Shown here in pieces: positions 41,662 through 51,033 of a stretch of 64,000 nucleotides of DNA. A program made the position numbers and the translations under genes. The stretch comes from Rhizobiaceae bacterium MnEN-MB40S (GTDB lineage: Bacteria > Pseudomonadota > Alphaproteobacteria > Rhizobiales > Rhizobiaceae). The stretch is from NCBI GenBank assembly GCA_024343425.1, contig BRLC01000017.1:62001-126000 (forward strand), in the 5' to 3' direction. The stretch's first letter is position 1, and each line of letters begins with the position of its first letter. Under the pieces are notes generated by a model. That model was given only the letters and a program-made list of their open reading frames with translations, did no database searches and had not been told where the DNA came from.

Positions 41662-42378
41662 TTAATTGTACTTGGAAATTTGCTGGCCGGGGGTTTCGGC
41701 AATGGCGATCCGCGCTGTCTCCCGCGTAACTGGTAGAAGACCACGCCAGTTGGTCACCGCAGTCTCGATTTCACGCACGCAGTTGGTCAGAAGAGCAGTA
41801 TATGCACGTTGCATTGTCAGATGCCGGCATTCCGGTATGGCGATTGCCACTGCGGCGGGTTCCAGTGTAGCTGCGAGCTTCAGTCGTTGCGCGACGCAAA
41901 CAATTCCGCGAACCGAGATTTCGTCGATGACGATATCGCTGGTGTACAGTCGGTCGTAAAACATTTCATGCAGCTTGCTGTCCAAATTGCGATTCACGGC
42001 ATCCAGGTAGACGCCCTCCACTGCCAGTGGAAAACTAGCGCGATGGCATATTTCTTCAGTCAGGTGGTTTTCCCGCCTGACCAGAAGCATAACCCGATCC
42101 TGAGTCTTGCGTGCCAGCTCTGCGAGCGCCTGGCTAGCAAATGCCCGTAGGGGCGGCACCTTTCCGACGACATCGGCAAGCTGGATGACCACAGGCCCGA
42201 GGCAAAACCTGCGGCGCCCGTGGCGTTGCAATATTCCTGCTTCGACGAGACCGGTTATCAGCGCATGGGCGGAGGAGGTAGCCAACCCCGTCGCTTCCGA
42301 GACAGTGCCAACACTGTGATACGGGCTAATTTCCGTAAACAGGGTCAGAACCTGTGCCAAGCGATCGGCCGACTTCAT
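41662..42378 (-). CDS. IclR-family transcriptional regulator
   Basis: A 238-residue regulator; ATG at 42378 has AGGAG 8 bases upstream, whereas the in-frame ATG at 42384 would be only 2 bases from it. An N-terminal winged HTH (TVSEATGLATSSAHALITGLVEAGILQRHG) is followed by an effector domain. IclR proteins govern aromatic catabolism operons. It is divergent from the monooxygenase gene and likely controls it and its own operon through the 42385-42517 region. Confidence 0.9.
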   Translation of the reverse strand: MKSADRLAQVLTLFTEISPYHSVGTVSEATGLATSSAHALITGLVEAGILQRHGRRRFCLGPVVIQLADVVGKVPPLRAFASQALAELARKTQDRVMLLVRRENHLTEEICHRASFPLAVEGVYLDAVNRNLDSKLHEMFYDRLYTSDIVIDEISVRGIVCVAQRLKLAATLEPAAVAIAIPECRHLTMQRAYTALLTNCVREIETAVTNWRGLLPVTRETARIAIAETPGQQISKYN

Positions 42379-42517
42379 AAACATATCTCCTCGATTTCGG
42401 GAAACATCCTGAAATTCCGGAAAACTGTCACCGTATCAGCCGATACCTTACGGAAATCTCGGATCGAACCTACCATGTCCGGAGGCGTATTGAAGTGCGC
42501 TGGAACCGGGAGGAATT
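42379..42517. promoter_or_regulatory. Divergent iclR / monooxygenase promoter with operator-like repeats
   Basis: This gap has three related boxes: ATTTCGGGAAAC (42394-42405), ATTCCGGAAAAC (42414-42425) and TTACGGAAATC (42448-42458). Between them an inverted repeat GTATC-AGCC-GATAC lies at 42433-42446. The first two are in direct orientation about 20 bases apart. IclR is the likely binder of the boxes; the GTAT-N6-ATAC palindrome could also serve the LysR protein. GGGAGGA precedes the monooxygenase ATG. Confidence 0.5.
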
Positions 42518-44068
42518 ATGATGCACGGCTCGAATATCAAGATTAGACAACCCTATACGGGCGATGAATATCTGGGTTCGCTGTCAGACGGCAGGACAAT
42601 ATTTATTCACGGTGAACGCGTCAGGGATGTCACCAAACACCCCGCGTTTCGGAACTCAGCGCGTATGGTCGCGCGCTGGTATGACAAGCTTCATGCCGAA
42701 CGGGAGAAGCTGGCGGTTCCAACAGATACGGGTTCGGGAGGATGGACCCATCCTTTCTTCCTCGGTCCGAAGAGCACGGAGGATTTGGTCAAGAGCCGCG
42801 ACTGCATAGCTGAACTACAGAAGATCTCGTTTGGCTGGATGGGTCGATCACCCGACTACAAGGGCGCCTTTCTGGGTACCCTGGGCGCCAATGCCGAATT
42901 CTACGGTGATTATTCACAGAATGCGCGAAACTGGTATGCCCGCACCCAGGAAAGACTAGACTACTGGAATCATGCAATCGTGAACCCGCCGATCGACCGC
43001 GATAAACCGGTCGAGGATGTGCGAGACATCATTATTCACGTCGAGCGAGAGACAGATGCAGGTGTTGTGGTGTCCGGAGCAAAGGTGGTTGCAACCGGGT
43101 CGGCACTGACGCACTTCAATTTCATCGCGCATTACGGTGTGCCGGTAAAGGACAAGTCCTTCGCGCTGATCTTTACCGCACCCATGGATGCCGAAGGCGT
43201 CAAGCTGATTTCGCGAACGAGCTACGAACTAAATGCGTCGATGACAGGGTCGCCGTTCGACTATCCGTTATCGAGCCGCATGGATGAAAACGATTCCATC
43301 CTAGTGTTCGATAATGTCCTTGTGCCTTGGGAAAACATCTTTCTCTATGGCGATATCGACAAGATCAACAGCTTTTTTCCGGCTTCGGGCTTCGTGCCGC
43401 GATTTACCTTCCATGGCTGTACACGCCTAGCAGTGAAGCTCGATTTCATTGCCGGACTATTTTCCAAGGCGGTTGAAGCCACGGGTACGAAGGATTTCCG
43501 CGGTGTGCAGGTTGCCGTCGGGGAGGTCGTTGCCTGGGCCAACCTCTTCCGCGGGTTGTCTGATGCCATGGCAACCACACCCGTTCCGTGGACCGATGGT
43601 TACGTTCTTCCGAATCCCTTTACCGCCTCAGCCTACCGCGTGTTTGCACCAATGGCATATGGCCGAATACGAGAGTTGATCCAGCGTCATGTGGCATCCG
43701 GTCTGATTTATTTGCCCGGCTCGGTCAAAGATTTCGAAAGCGATGAGGTGCGCCCGTATCTTGATCGGTTTGTGCGCGGTTCAAACGGGTATTCGGCTGT
43801 CGATCGGGTCAAATTGCTCAAGCTTCTCTGGGATGCCATGGGCAGCGAATTCGGAGGTCGCCATGCGCTTTACGAGACAAATTACGGCGGCAATCATGAA
43901 GATATTCGTATCCAGACCCTCTTCCAGGCGATGGGAACCGGGCAGTTGCAGGCAATGCAGGGTTTCGTGGACCAATGTCTTAGCGAGTATGACATGGACG
44001 GCTGGACTAATAACGATCTAGTCAATCCGGATGATGTTAATGCATTGAAATCTCTTGTCGATTTCTGA
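42518..44068 (+). CDS. FADH2-dependent aromatic monooxygenase (HpaB/TftD family)
   Basis: A 516-residue protein, the size of TftD and Hpa[11 protein letters not shown] (residues 109-118) and the following helix belong to the HpaB N-terminal domain; the C-terminal domain follows from about residue 285. It uses reduced flavin from the reductase to hydroxylate a phenol, sometimes releasing a halide or nitro group. Close relatives act on 4-hydroxyphenylacetate, chlorophenols and resorcinol. With an intradiol dioxygenase and a cycloisomerase next to it, the product is probably a (substituted) catechol. The stop overlaps nothing; the dioxygenase ATG is 82 bases on. Confidence 0.92.
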   Translation: MMHGSNIKIRQPYTGDEYLGSLSDGRTIFIHGERVRDVTKHPAFRNSARMVARWYDKLHAEREKLAVPTDTGSGGWTHPFFLGPKSTEDLVKSRDCIAELQKISFGWMGRSPDYKGAFLGTLGANAEFYGDYSQNARNWYARTQERLDYWNHAIVNPPIDRDKPVEDVRDIIIHVERETDAGVVVSGAKVVATGSALTHFNFIAHYGVPVKDKSFALIFTAPMDAEGVKLISRTSYELNASMTGSPFDYPLSSRMDENDSILVFDNVLVPWENIFLYGDIDKINSFFPASGFVPRFTFHGCTRLAVKLDFIAGLFSKAVEATGTKDFRGVQVAVGEVVAWANLFRGLSDAMATTPVPWTDGYVLPNPFTASAYRVFAPMAYGRIRELIQRHVASGLIYLPGSVKDFESDEVRPYLDRFVRGSNGYSAVDRVKLLKLLWDAMGSEFGGRHALYETNYGGNHEDIRIQTLFQAMGTGQLQAMQGFVDQCLSEYDMDGWTNNDLVNPDDVNALKSLVDF

Positions 44069-44150
44069 TCGAGAAGAGCAACTTGAAGAAAGGCAGATGC
44101 GGTTACGCTGGAGGAAATTTCAAGGGCGTGCCGCTAGGAAAGGTGAAAGC

Positions 44151-44903
44151 ATGGCTAACAACAGAGTCGACGCGGTCGTCGGTGATATAATCGAAGCAGT
44201 CCGGAATGTTCTAGACAAACACGATGTGACCTTCCCTGAGTACCGGGCAGCAGTTGCGTTCCTGGCACAGTATAACGGTGCCGCTCCTTATGAGATCCCG
44301 CTCGGGCTAGACATGTTCTTCAACGCGACGATACACGATATTGAAATGAAAAACCGGAAAGGGTCGGTCACAGCACTCGAAGGACCGTATTTTCGCGATG
44401 AGGCACCGGCAGTCAAGGATCGGTTAAAAGTGCTCGAAGGTAAGGGCGAACCGATGATCATCGAGGGCACAATCACCGATTTGTCGGGTGAGCCGCTCGA
44501 CGGTGCTGAACTATGGATCTGGCACTCCGATCCCGACGGCTTCTATAGCGGTTTCGTCCCCTACATGCCAGAAGCAGATTATTATCGTGGCGTACTGAAG
44601 ACCGGACCGGATGGAGCCTACAGCGTCCGAACCAGTGTGCCTGCGCCCTACACCATACCACATGACGGGCCTTCGGGAGCACTGCTGGAGGCTATGGGAC
44701 GCCATCCTTGGCGTCCGGCACATATCCATTTCAAAGTCAGGCACCCAAAAGTACTCGACCACATTACCCAGAGTTATTTTCAGGGTGGTTCCTATGTGGA
44801 TGACGATTGCGTGGAAGGGGTACGTCCTGACTTAATCCATACCATGGACGAACGGGATGGCGTGAAGGTTCTGCACAAGGATTTTGTTCTTGACCCTGCA
44901 TGA
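44151..44903 (+). CDS. Intradiol ring-cleavage dioxygenase (catechol/chlorocatechol/hydroxyquinol type)
   Basis: A 250-residue protein from ATG 44151 (MANNRVDAVV); a longer frame from 44055 overlaps the monooxygenase. Fe(III) ligands are Tyr132 (GFYSGF), Tyr167 (APYTIP), His191 and His193 (RPAHIHF). The N-terminal helical domain is present. At 250 residues it is like chlorocatechol 1,2-dioxygenases (about 255) and shorter than hydroxyquinol 1,2-dioxygenases (about 290). It opens the ring between the hydroxyls to give a cis,cis-muconate. The exact substrate cannot be told from sequence. Confidence 0.9.
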   Translation: MANNRVDAVVGDIIEAVRNVLDKHDVTFPEYRAAVAFLAQYNGAAPYEIPLGLDMFFNATIHDIEMKNRKGSVTALEGPYFRDEAPAVKDRLKVLEGKGEPMIIEGTITDLSGEPLDGAELWIWHSDPDGFYSGFVPYMPEADYYRGVLKTGPDGAYSVRTSVPAPYTIPHDGPSGALLEAMGRHPWRPAHIHFKVRHPKVLDHITQSYFQGGSYVDDDCVEGVRPDLIHTMDERDGVKVLHKDFVLDPA

Positions 44904-44924
44904 TGCTATCAGCACAAAAAGATC

Positions 44925-45818
44925 ATGAACCGAAGACAGCTCGAGTACTTCGTTGCAGCCGCCGAGGAATTGAATCTTCACCATGCAGCTGAGAGATTGC
45001 AAATCTCTCAGCCGTCACTTAGCAGAAATATCCAAGCCCTCGAAGAAACACTGGGCGCATCGCTTTTCATTCGTCGGCCGACCGGTCTGAGAATATCTGA
45101 TGCCGGAGAAACCTTCCTCGAAAAGGCGAGGAACATCCTGCAGGCGATGGACGACGCGGGAGTTGAGGCTAAGCTCGTCGATCAAGGCTTAGTCGGCCGC
45201 CTTCGTGTCGGTTATATCGGATCGGCTACATTCGGTCTGTTGCCATCGGTACTAGAGGAATATTGGCAAACTTATCCCAAGGTCGCCCTTAGCCTCGAAA
45301 TCATGACTAATTCGCAACTGGCACAGGCTCTCATATCCCGCAGAATCGACATAGCACTGTCCCGCTTTTCGCTCGCAGACGATCAACTGGTGTCCGAGAA
45401 GATTATAGAAGAGCCATTTTGTCTTGCTGTACCAAAGAGTGTGGACCCTAAAAACTACTCTGGAATTGCATGTCTTTTGGAAGAATACCGCTTGGTGATT
45501 TATCCAGAACGGCCGAGGCCATCTTTTGCGGATATGGTGCTAGAATGCTGCGTAGCCGCTGGAGCAACGCCCAGCCGTGGCGTAGTTGAAGCAATGGACG
45601 TATTCACGGCACTTGCGCTAGTACGAGAAGGGCTGGCAGTAACGATCGTTCCCGAGTCTGCCAATAGACAATACCGCGAAGGAGTCTCTCTCCTACCCTT
45701 GGAAACACCTATGACAAATATGGTGATCTGCGCGAATTATCGCAGAGATGCCCAACAGATACTGATATACAATTTTCTTCGAACGGCGCGAACAATAGGA
45801 AGAGCCGTCAAATTGTAA
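44925..45818 (+). CDS. LysR-family regulator of the catabolic cassette (ClcR/CatR-like)
   Basis: A 297-residue LTTR. The HTH is MNRRQLEYFVAAAEELNLHHAAERLQISQPSLSRNIQALEETLGASLF at the N-terminus, and GRLRVGYIGSATFGLLPSVLEEYWQTYPKVALSL begins the effector domain, as in CatR/ClcR-type regulators. It follows the dioxygenase by 21 bases on the same strand, which is unusual since such regulators are mostly divergent. The ATAC-N7-GTAT box at 38703 fits it. It probably activates with muconate-type inducers. Confidence 0.9.
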   Translation: MNRRQLEYFVAAAEELNLHHAAERLQISQPSLSRNIQALEETLGASLFIRRPTGLRISDAGETFLEKARNILQAMDDAGVEAKLVDQGLVGRLRVGYIGSATFGLLPSVLEEYWQTYPKVALSLEIMTNSQLAQALISRRIDIALSRFSLADDQLVSEKIIEEPFCLAVPKSVDPKNYSGIACLLEEYRLVIYPERPRPSFADMVLECCVAAGATPSRGVVEAMDVFTALALVREGLAVTIVPESANRQYREGVSLLPLETPMTNMVICANYRRDAQQILIYNFLRTARTIGRAVKL

Positions 45819-46054
45819 GCTACTCCTCGCCTGATCTATCGCAGGTTTTTCTCCTTACCGGCTTGAAACGATTGCAATCAAGTGTTAGTCATGAATAGGA
45901 AATTATTCCTGTATAAGTGGCGATAACTTAATTTCTGTTTTGGACGTCACTAACCCGACTTGCTTTGCGAGTTCCGAAGGTGTGTCACCCCGAAAGGGAG
46001 CGGACGCGCCTTTTTTTGTGCTTGCAGGTCAAGAACAACCGAATGGAGGTTTTC

Positions 46055-46267
46055 ATGGAAGGTCTCGATTTCGACAACGGCGAGGCGGTCGCAATCTCGC
46101 TGTGCATCATGCCGGAGCAGCTTGAGCGACTGCAGCACTTTGCCGACCAGGCGAAGGTCTCATTGGCGCGTTTTCTTAGAGAAGGCGCAGAATTGCTCGC
46201 GGCGGAAATGGCTCGGGTTCAATCGAATTCGGATGACGAGCGAAACACCGCTGTGAGGATTCATTGA
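46055..46267 (+). CDS. Small phage-type protein, possible ribbon-helix-helix
   Basis: A 70-residue protein from ATG 46055 with GGAGG 5 bases upstream; the longer frame lacks a ribosome site. The centre ISLCIMPEQLERLQHFADQAKVSLARFLREGAELL resembles a ribbon-helix-helix with a hydrophobic strand and two helices. It is the first gene after the catabolic cassette. The 235 bases before it are non-coding and contain AGGAA-ATTA-TTCCT. Confidence 0.55.
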   Translation: MEGLDFDNGEAVAISLCIMPEQLERLQHFADQAKVSLARFLREGAELLAAEMARVQSNSDDERNTAVRIH

Positions 46268-46282
46268 ACGAAGGAAGGAAAC

Positions 46283-46558
46283 ATGAGTGAACCAATTGCT
46301 CCGAATGAGCTGGAACTGATGCGGGCAGTACAGCAGCGCGTCAACGAAGCCGTTGAGCGCGGCCCTATCGAAATCACGGTGACGCTCGAACCAAAGCTGG
46401 CGCTTACCGGCGAACTGATGGCGGAAAAGGTCGGCGTGCCTCTGGAGCAGTTCGTCGCGGAGTGTGTCGATATCGTCTGCCAGATGGAGTCGAACTCCGT
46501 GAAGAAGGAAGCGGCTGCAGAAGCGATGCGAGAAGCCATCGGCGAAGCGGTACATTGA
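46283..46558 (+). CDS. Small phage-type hypothetical protein
   Basis: A 91-residue acidic, helical protein with no membrane span. GAAGGAAGG precedes its ATG. Two Cys lie in VAECVDIVCQMES. It sits 15 bases after the previous small gene and 13 before the ejection-type gene. No function is known. Confidence 0.6.
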   Translation: MSEPIAPNELELMRAVQQRVNEAVERGPIEITVTLEPKLALTGELMAEKVGVPLEQFVAECVDIVCQMESNSVKKEAAAEAMREAIGEAVH

Positions 46559-46571
46559 GGAAAGCAGGAAC

Positions 46572-47588
46572 ATGAAGAACCCCTTCAGCACATTCACAAG
46601 CGGACTGGGCGGCGATCGCGGACGCTTGGTCGATCCATACCTTGCGCTCCCTATGGCTGCGGCTCTTATTGGCGGCAATGGCAATTCGGGCGGCATGTCC
46701 AATGCCTTGATGGCAGGCATGTACGGAATGCAGGCGCGCAGGGAACGACAGGACCAGCAAGCACAGCGCAACCAGACGGTGGACTACCTGAACCGCAACC
46801 GTCCAGATCTGGCTGAAGCCTATGCGGCTGGCGTCCCGATGAATGTCATCACTCAGGAACTGTTCAAGAAGCCAGACGAGCGCAAGATCATGCAGGATGC
46901 TTCCGGTCGTCAGCGTTATGTGGACACGGGGGATTACGTCTTCGGCGATGTTGGCCCTGATCCAAAGCAGGCCGAAAAAGACTTCGAAACGGAACAGAAG
47001 CTTCGCAAGGAATATTCAGGACTTGGAACGGTCAAATCCTTCGGAGAGCAAACGCAAGCCTATCAGCGTGTCATCGACAGTGCTCGTAACCCTTCACCGG
47101 CAGGCGATCTTGCCTTGATCTTCAACTACATGAAGGTGCTTGATCCCGGCTCTGTGGTCCGTGAGAGCGAATTCGCCACGGCGGCTGCGTCTGGCGCTTT
47201 CGGCGACCGTATACAGGCTGCTTACGAGCGGATCAGAAGCGGTAAGCGCTTGAGCGACGAACAGCGTCGCGACTTTGTCAGGGAAGCTGGCGAGTTGTTC
47301 GAGGGTGCTGCAGGTCTCCACGGCAGGACGAACGAATACTACACGGGTGTTGCGGGCCAGTACGGCATAGATCCGACGCGCATTGTCACCCAGACCCCGA
47401 ATATCGGCGTCATGGACCCCAACTGGAACATAGACACGTTCCTGCCTTTGACGCCAGAAGCAGGATTGCCGGGCCAGTCCCCGACCGGGGGAGCGCTTCC
47501 GCAAGGCGTCACTGAAGACGATATCCAATTCACCATGGAGAAGTACGGAATTTCCCGTGAGGACGTTCTGAGGAGGATGGCCGAATAA
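46572..47588 (+). CDS. Phage DNA-ejection-type structural protein
   Basis: A 338-residue protein. YQRVIDSARNPSPAGDLALIFNYMKVLDPGSVVRESEFATAAASGAFGDRIQAAYERI (near residues 158-215) is a pattern often seen in phage injection or virion proteins of Proteobacteria. The N-terminus has a short Gly/Ala-rich stretch (ALPMAAALIGGNGNSGG). Such proteins ride in the virion and are ejected with DNA. The stop overlaps the next ATG (TAATG), with AGGAGG ahead of it. Confidence 0.75.
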   Translation: MKNPFSTFTSGLGGDRGRLVDPYLALPMAAALIGGNGNSGGMSNALMAGMYGMQARRERQDQQAQRNQTVDYLNRNRPDLAEAYAAGVPMNVITQELFKKPDERKIMQDASGRQRYVDTGDYVFGDVGPDPKQAEKDFETEQKLRKEYSGLGTVKSFGEQTQAYQRVIDSARNPSPAGDLALIFNYMKVLDPGSVVRESEFATAAASGAFGDRIQAAYERIRSGKRLSDEQRRDFVREAGELFEGAAGLHGRTNEYYTGVAGQYGIDPTRIVTQTPNIGVMDPNWNIDTFLPLTPEAGLPGQSPTGGALPQGVTEDDIQFTMEKYGISREDVLRRMAE

Positions 47589-49276
47589 TGCCCCGCGATC
47601 TGTTGAAAGATAAACCACGCAAGCCGCGTGACCTTCTCGAAGGCAAGGGCGAACTGAAGCCGGTCGAGAACAGCATCGGCGCTCGCGTCGGCAACTGGCT
47701 GTACGACACGGCCAACGCTGTCGGTCTCCCGGCAAGCCGGATGCGCCGAGACCTTCAAGGTGCTGACGACTTCGTTCGTGGCGCGGCTGACGTTGCCACG
47801 TTTGGAACGGCGGATGAGCTGGCCGCGCTCGGTACCTCTGCAACGAGTGATATCAGCTACGACCAGGCCTTGAACGCCGAACGGCTCAGAGACGCCAATG
47901 CAGGCCCGATGCGAACGGCGGGACAAGTTGCCGGAGGTCTGGCAACAGGCGCGCTCATGGCCCCTATATCGCCCTCTGTGCGCATGGCGCAGGGCGGAAG
48001 GGGATTGTTGCCGGTGTCGGCTGCTTCGGGGGCGGAAGGGGCCACACTTGGCGCTGGCTATGCGTATGGCTCCGGAGAAGGAATCGAAGATCGAGCAAAT
48101 CTCGCAAAAACAGGACTTGTTACAGGTGGCGTGATTGGCGCTGCAACGCCCGCAGTTGTCACTGGTGCAACCAAACTTGGTCAGAAGATTGTAAGCCCGA
48201 ATCCCATTTCACCGGAACGCAAAGCCATGGCGGACATTCTCCGCCGCGAAGGTGTCCAGACGACCGCAGGCCAGCAATCCGGTTCCAAGTCGCTTCGCTA
48301 CAAGGAAAGCGCCATCGGCGGCTCCAAAGCGGCGGATATCTTCGAAAAGCAATACGAGCAGTTCACGGCGGCGACCTTGAGCCGGGCTGGTATCACTGCA
48401 AACCGCGCAACGCCCGAAGTCATTGACCAAGGCTTTCGCGATATCGGGCGCATGTTCGATGATCTTTCGGCAAGAAATACCCTTCGGGTAGACAAGCCGC
48501 TGGTGTCGGATCTTCGTAAAGCCCGCGCCAACTACCGCCTGCGTACCGGCAAGGCCGATGTCGTCCCGCTGATCGATGCCAAGCTGAAGGGCATTGCGGA
48601 CGATATCAGCAGCGGCACATTGACGGGCGAGAAGTATCAGTCCATCCGATCGACGCTTGGCGAGGAAGCCAGAAATGCCACCAAGCCGGAAGTGCGCCGG
48701 GCGCTCTATGATATCCAGAACGCTCTTGATGACGCCATGGAGCGGAATATCCGGCTGTACAATCCATCCGATGCCGGAGCCTGGACAGAAGCACGGCAAC
48801 TTTACCGCAACATGCTCGTCATACAGGACGCCGCGACAAGAGCCGGTGAGACTTCGGCGCTTGGATTGATCACGCCATCACAGCTTCGCAGCGCTGCGAC
48901 CCGGCAGAACAAGTCTGGGTACGCCAGAGGCAAGGGCGACTTCGCGGATCTCGCACGGGCTGGTGAGGCTCTTATGCGCCCCATGCCCAATTCCGGCACT
49001 GCTGACAGGCTTGGCGCATCTCTGGCCACGGCGGGTATTCGTGGTGGTGTCGGCGCTGCGCTCGGGGAATCGATCGGTCAGTTTGTTGGCCTACCCGGAG
49101 GCGGTTACGCTGGTGGTCTGGCTGGCATCGCACTCCCTGCCATACAGGGCCGCGCCATGATGTCAGGACCGGGGCAGAAGTATCTGACGAACCAGTTGCT
49201 CCCGCCTATCGGACCGGGAGGCAACGCACTTATCAATTCGATGCTGAGAAATTCGGCAATACCGCAGGTGCCCTAA
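47588..49276 (+). CDS. Large phage internal-virion/ejection protein
   Basis: A 562-residue protein with Ala/Gly-rich stretches near residues 108-175 and 475-535 that could act as membrane-spanning or pore segments. Between them is a charged helical region (residues 200-450) with STLGEEARNATKPEVRRALYDIQNALDDAMERNIRLYNPSDAGAWTEARQLYR. This layout is typical of ejection or transmembrane-channel proteins of podophages. It is coupled to the previous structural gene. Confidence 0.75.
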   Translation: MPRDLLKDKPRKPRDLLEGKGELKPVENSIGARVGNWLYDTANAVGLPASRMRRDLQGADDFVRGAADVATFGTADELAALGTSATSDISYDQALNAERLRDANAGPMRTAGQVAGGLATGALMAPISPSVRMAQGGRGLLPVSAASGAEGATLGAGYAYGSGEGIEDRANLAKTGLVTGGVIGAATPAVVTGATKLGQKIVSPNPISPERKAMADILRREGVQTTAGQQSGSKSLRYKESAIGGSKAADIFEKQYEQFTAATLSRAGITANRATPEVIDQGFRDIGRMFDDLSARNTLRVDKPLVSDLRKARANYRLRTGKADVVPLIDAKLKGIADDISSGTLTGEKYQSIRSTLGEEARNATKPEVRRALYDIQNALDDAMERNIRLYNPSDAGAWTEARQLYRNMLVIQDAATRAGETSALGLITPSQLRSAATRQNKSGYARGKGDFADLARAGEALMRPMPNSGTADRLGASLATAGIRGGVGAALGESIGQFVGLPGGGYAGGLAGIALPAIQGRAMMSGPGQKYLTNQLLPPIGPGGNALINSMLRNSAIPQVP

Positions 49277-49512
49277 CGGCGCATCCAGGCGGGAAGATCA
49301 GGACCAAGGAGTTCGTAAGCGGTAACGATGAAGAAAACACCAGCCATGAAGCCGAACCCGACAGAAACCCAATCGAATGGATTCGATGACAGCAAGTTGA
49401 GAATCCATCCGCCAGCCAGCACAAACCAGCACCAAATCAGGTATGTCTTGGAATGCCTCTTGCCGCCCGCTTCGTGGCGGTTGTGTTCTATGGTGTTTCG
49501 TTCATCCGTCAT
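49273..49512 (-). CDS. Small two-span membrane protein
   Basis: A 79-residue protein with two hydrophobic segments (YLIWCWFVLAGGWILNLL and GFGFMAGVFFIVTAYELLG) on the strand opposite to the phage structural genes. It overlaps the end of the large ejection gene by 4 bases. No strong ribosome site is seen. It could be a holin-like or superinfection-exclusion protein, but both are guesses. Confidence 0.5.
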   Translation of the reverse strand: MTDERNTIEHNRHEAGGKRHSKTYLIWCWFVLAGGWILNLLSSNPFDWVSVGFGFMAGVFFIVTAYELLGPDLPAWMRR

Positions 49513-49577
49513 TGCCCGAAAGATAGGTGCTGCAGGGCGCTTTGTCTATTCGCCTGCACATCATGAGGTTGCAGTTC

Positions 49578-50819
49578 ATGGCTGACATCAATTCAAATCG
49601 CACCTTCAAGGAAGCATACGATGCGGCTCTTGCCGCAGGACTGTCACCGCGCGAAGCATTCGAATCCGCTACCCGTTGGTCTCCGCAGTCAAAGAAGACA
49701 AGCAGACGGCCAGCCGTTCAATACGCGCTTGGTCCAAAGCGATCAGAGAAACCGTCCAGCAATATCTCGGATCTCGTTGCAGATGCTGCCGCGTCTGTCG
49801 ATCCTTCATACAAGACAGTTGTCTTCTCCGGCCAGGAACCGCGCACGCCATTCAACTGGATGTCGCGAGCCCAGAAGAACAACTATCGCAAGTACGTCGC
49901 GGAAGGCTTTTCACCCGAACAGGCGGAGCGCATGGCCAATGCGCACAGCTCGAAAGGACGGCATCCTCTCGGTCTGGCGGTCGATGCCCGCTTCGAAGAC
50001 GGAGAAGGCAACGCAATACGGGATCAGGATATCCTGGACGAGATCATCTTCTCGTTTACCCAAGCCACGGACGGCAACATTGGAAGAGGCGGTCCCGGCT
50101 ACATGGGTTATGGACGCACGCACTTCGATATTGCGCCTCCAAGCCGATACGCGCCCGCCAACTCATGGGGCAATGACAAAGACCCCGGCTATCAGCTTCA
50201 ACAGCAACAGGCGCGTGGTCTGCATGACTACGGCATAACAACTGCAGCAGGCGTGCCGACACCCACACCGCGCGGCGGCAATCAGCTTGTGACCAGCCAT
50301 CCGCCGGATGCGATGGGTATCAACCCCCTTCAGCCGACAATGGACGCCTACGCGCAATATGGAGACACCAGAACAGCATCAGCCGGCACAGACAGCGGAA
50401 TGCCAGGGTTCATGCCCCCCATCCCATCGCCGCGACCAACGAATACCGGCGATCCCGTTATGGAGGGTAATCAGCAGTTCGCTGACTGGCAGTCAGGCTT
50501 CCCTAATCCGCCCATTCCGACGCCACGCCCGGAAATGATCGCAAGCCAGTTGATACAGGACGCCGTAAAGCGCAGCGAACATGAAAGAGCCCGCCGAAGC
50601 ACACAGGGCGCAACTCCGACGCATACGAACGGCGACACCAGGCAAGATCTGATAGCCAGAGCCGACAAGGGCAGCGAGGAATACTTCCCGCCTGTACCAA
50701 TGCCGCCAATGGCCCAATTCAATCCGTTTCAGGTGCTTAGCGCATTCGGGATGAACACCGCATCGAACAGTCCGCAATTCCTGAAGGCGCTGCTCAATGG
50801 AGGCGCTGGTTTGTACTAA
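49578..50819 (+). CDS. Virion-associated M15-like peptidase/structural protein
   Basis: A 413-residue protein from ATG 49578 (MADINSNRTFKEAYDAALAAG), with GAGG 9 bases upstream. Residues 70-200 hold a D,D-peptidase-like motif set, SSKGRHPLGLAVDARFED (H-x2-G-x-A-x-D) and THFDIAP (H-x-D), as in metallo M15_3-type murein peptidases. The C-terminal half is Pro/Thr-rich and low in complexity. In the virion it may open the murein layer during DNA entry. It is the last of the structural genes. Confidence 0.75.
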   Translation: MADINSNRTFKEAYDAALAAGLSPREAFESATRWSPQSKKTSRRPAVQYALGPKRSEKPSSNISDLVADAAASVDPSYKTVVFSGQEPRTPFNWMSRAQKNNYRKYVAEGFSPEQAERMANAHSSKGRHPLGLAVDARFEDGEGNAIRDQDILDEIIFSFTQATDGNIGRGGPGYMGYGRTHFDIAPPSRYAPANSWGNDKDPGYQLQQQQARGLHDYGITTAAGVPTPTPRGGNQLVTSHPPDAMGINPLQPTMDAYAQYGDTRTASAGTDSGMPGFMPPIPSPRPTNTGDPVMEGNQQFADWQSGFPNPPIPTPRPEMIASQLIQDAVKRSEHERARRSTQGATPTHTNGDTRQDLIARADKGSEEYFPPVPMPPMAQFNPFQVLSAFGMNTASNSPQFLKALLNGGAGLY

Positions 50820-51033
50820 AGATGAGAGGAAACAAGAGACAGTCGCCGATGTTTGGAGCCTCATCCGGGACACTGAGGCCGACGCCACGAATCCATACAT
50901 CTGACAAGCGCTCCGGCGGGCGACCACTTAGTATGTTAAAGTGGCTTAATTTCAACGGGATAGGGCTATTTAATCCCTGAGTTCAACGGTCGATATGACG
51001 ACAGGATAGAATTGAACAGGAGACTGTAAAATA

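Noticed and set aside
42518-44903. Assignment of the cassette to the hydroxyquinol/resorcinol (gra) pathway
   Set aside because: That pathway needs no cycloisomerase, and the dioxygenase is too short for the usual hydroxyquinol enzyme. Still possible if the MLE protein has another role.
45970-46020. T-run after a GC-rich stretch as terminator of the LysR gene
   Set aside because: The GC-rich part does not form a stem on inspection.
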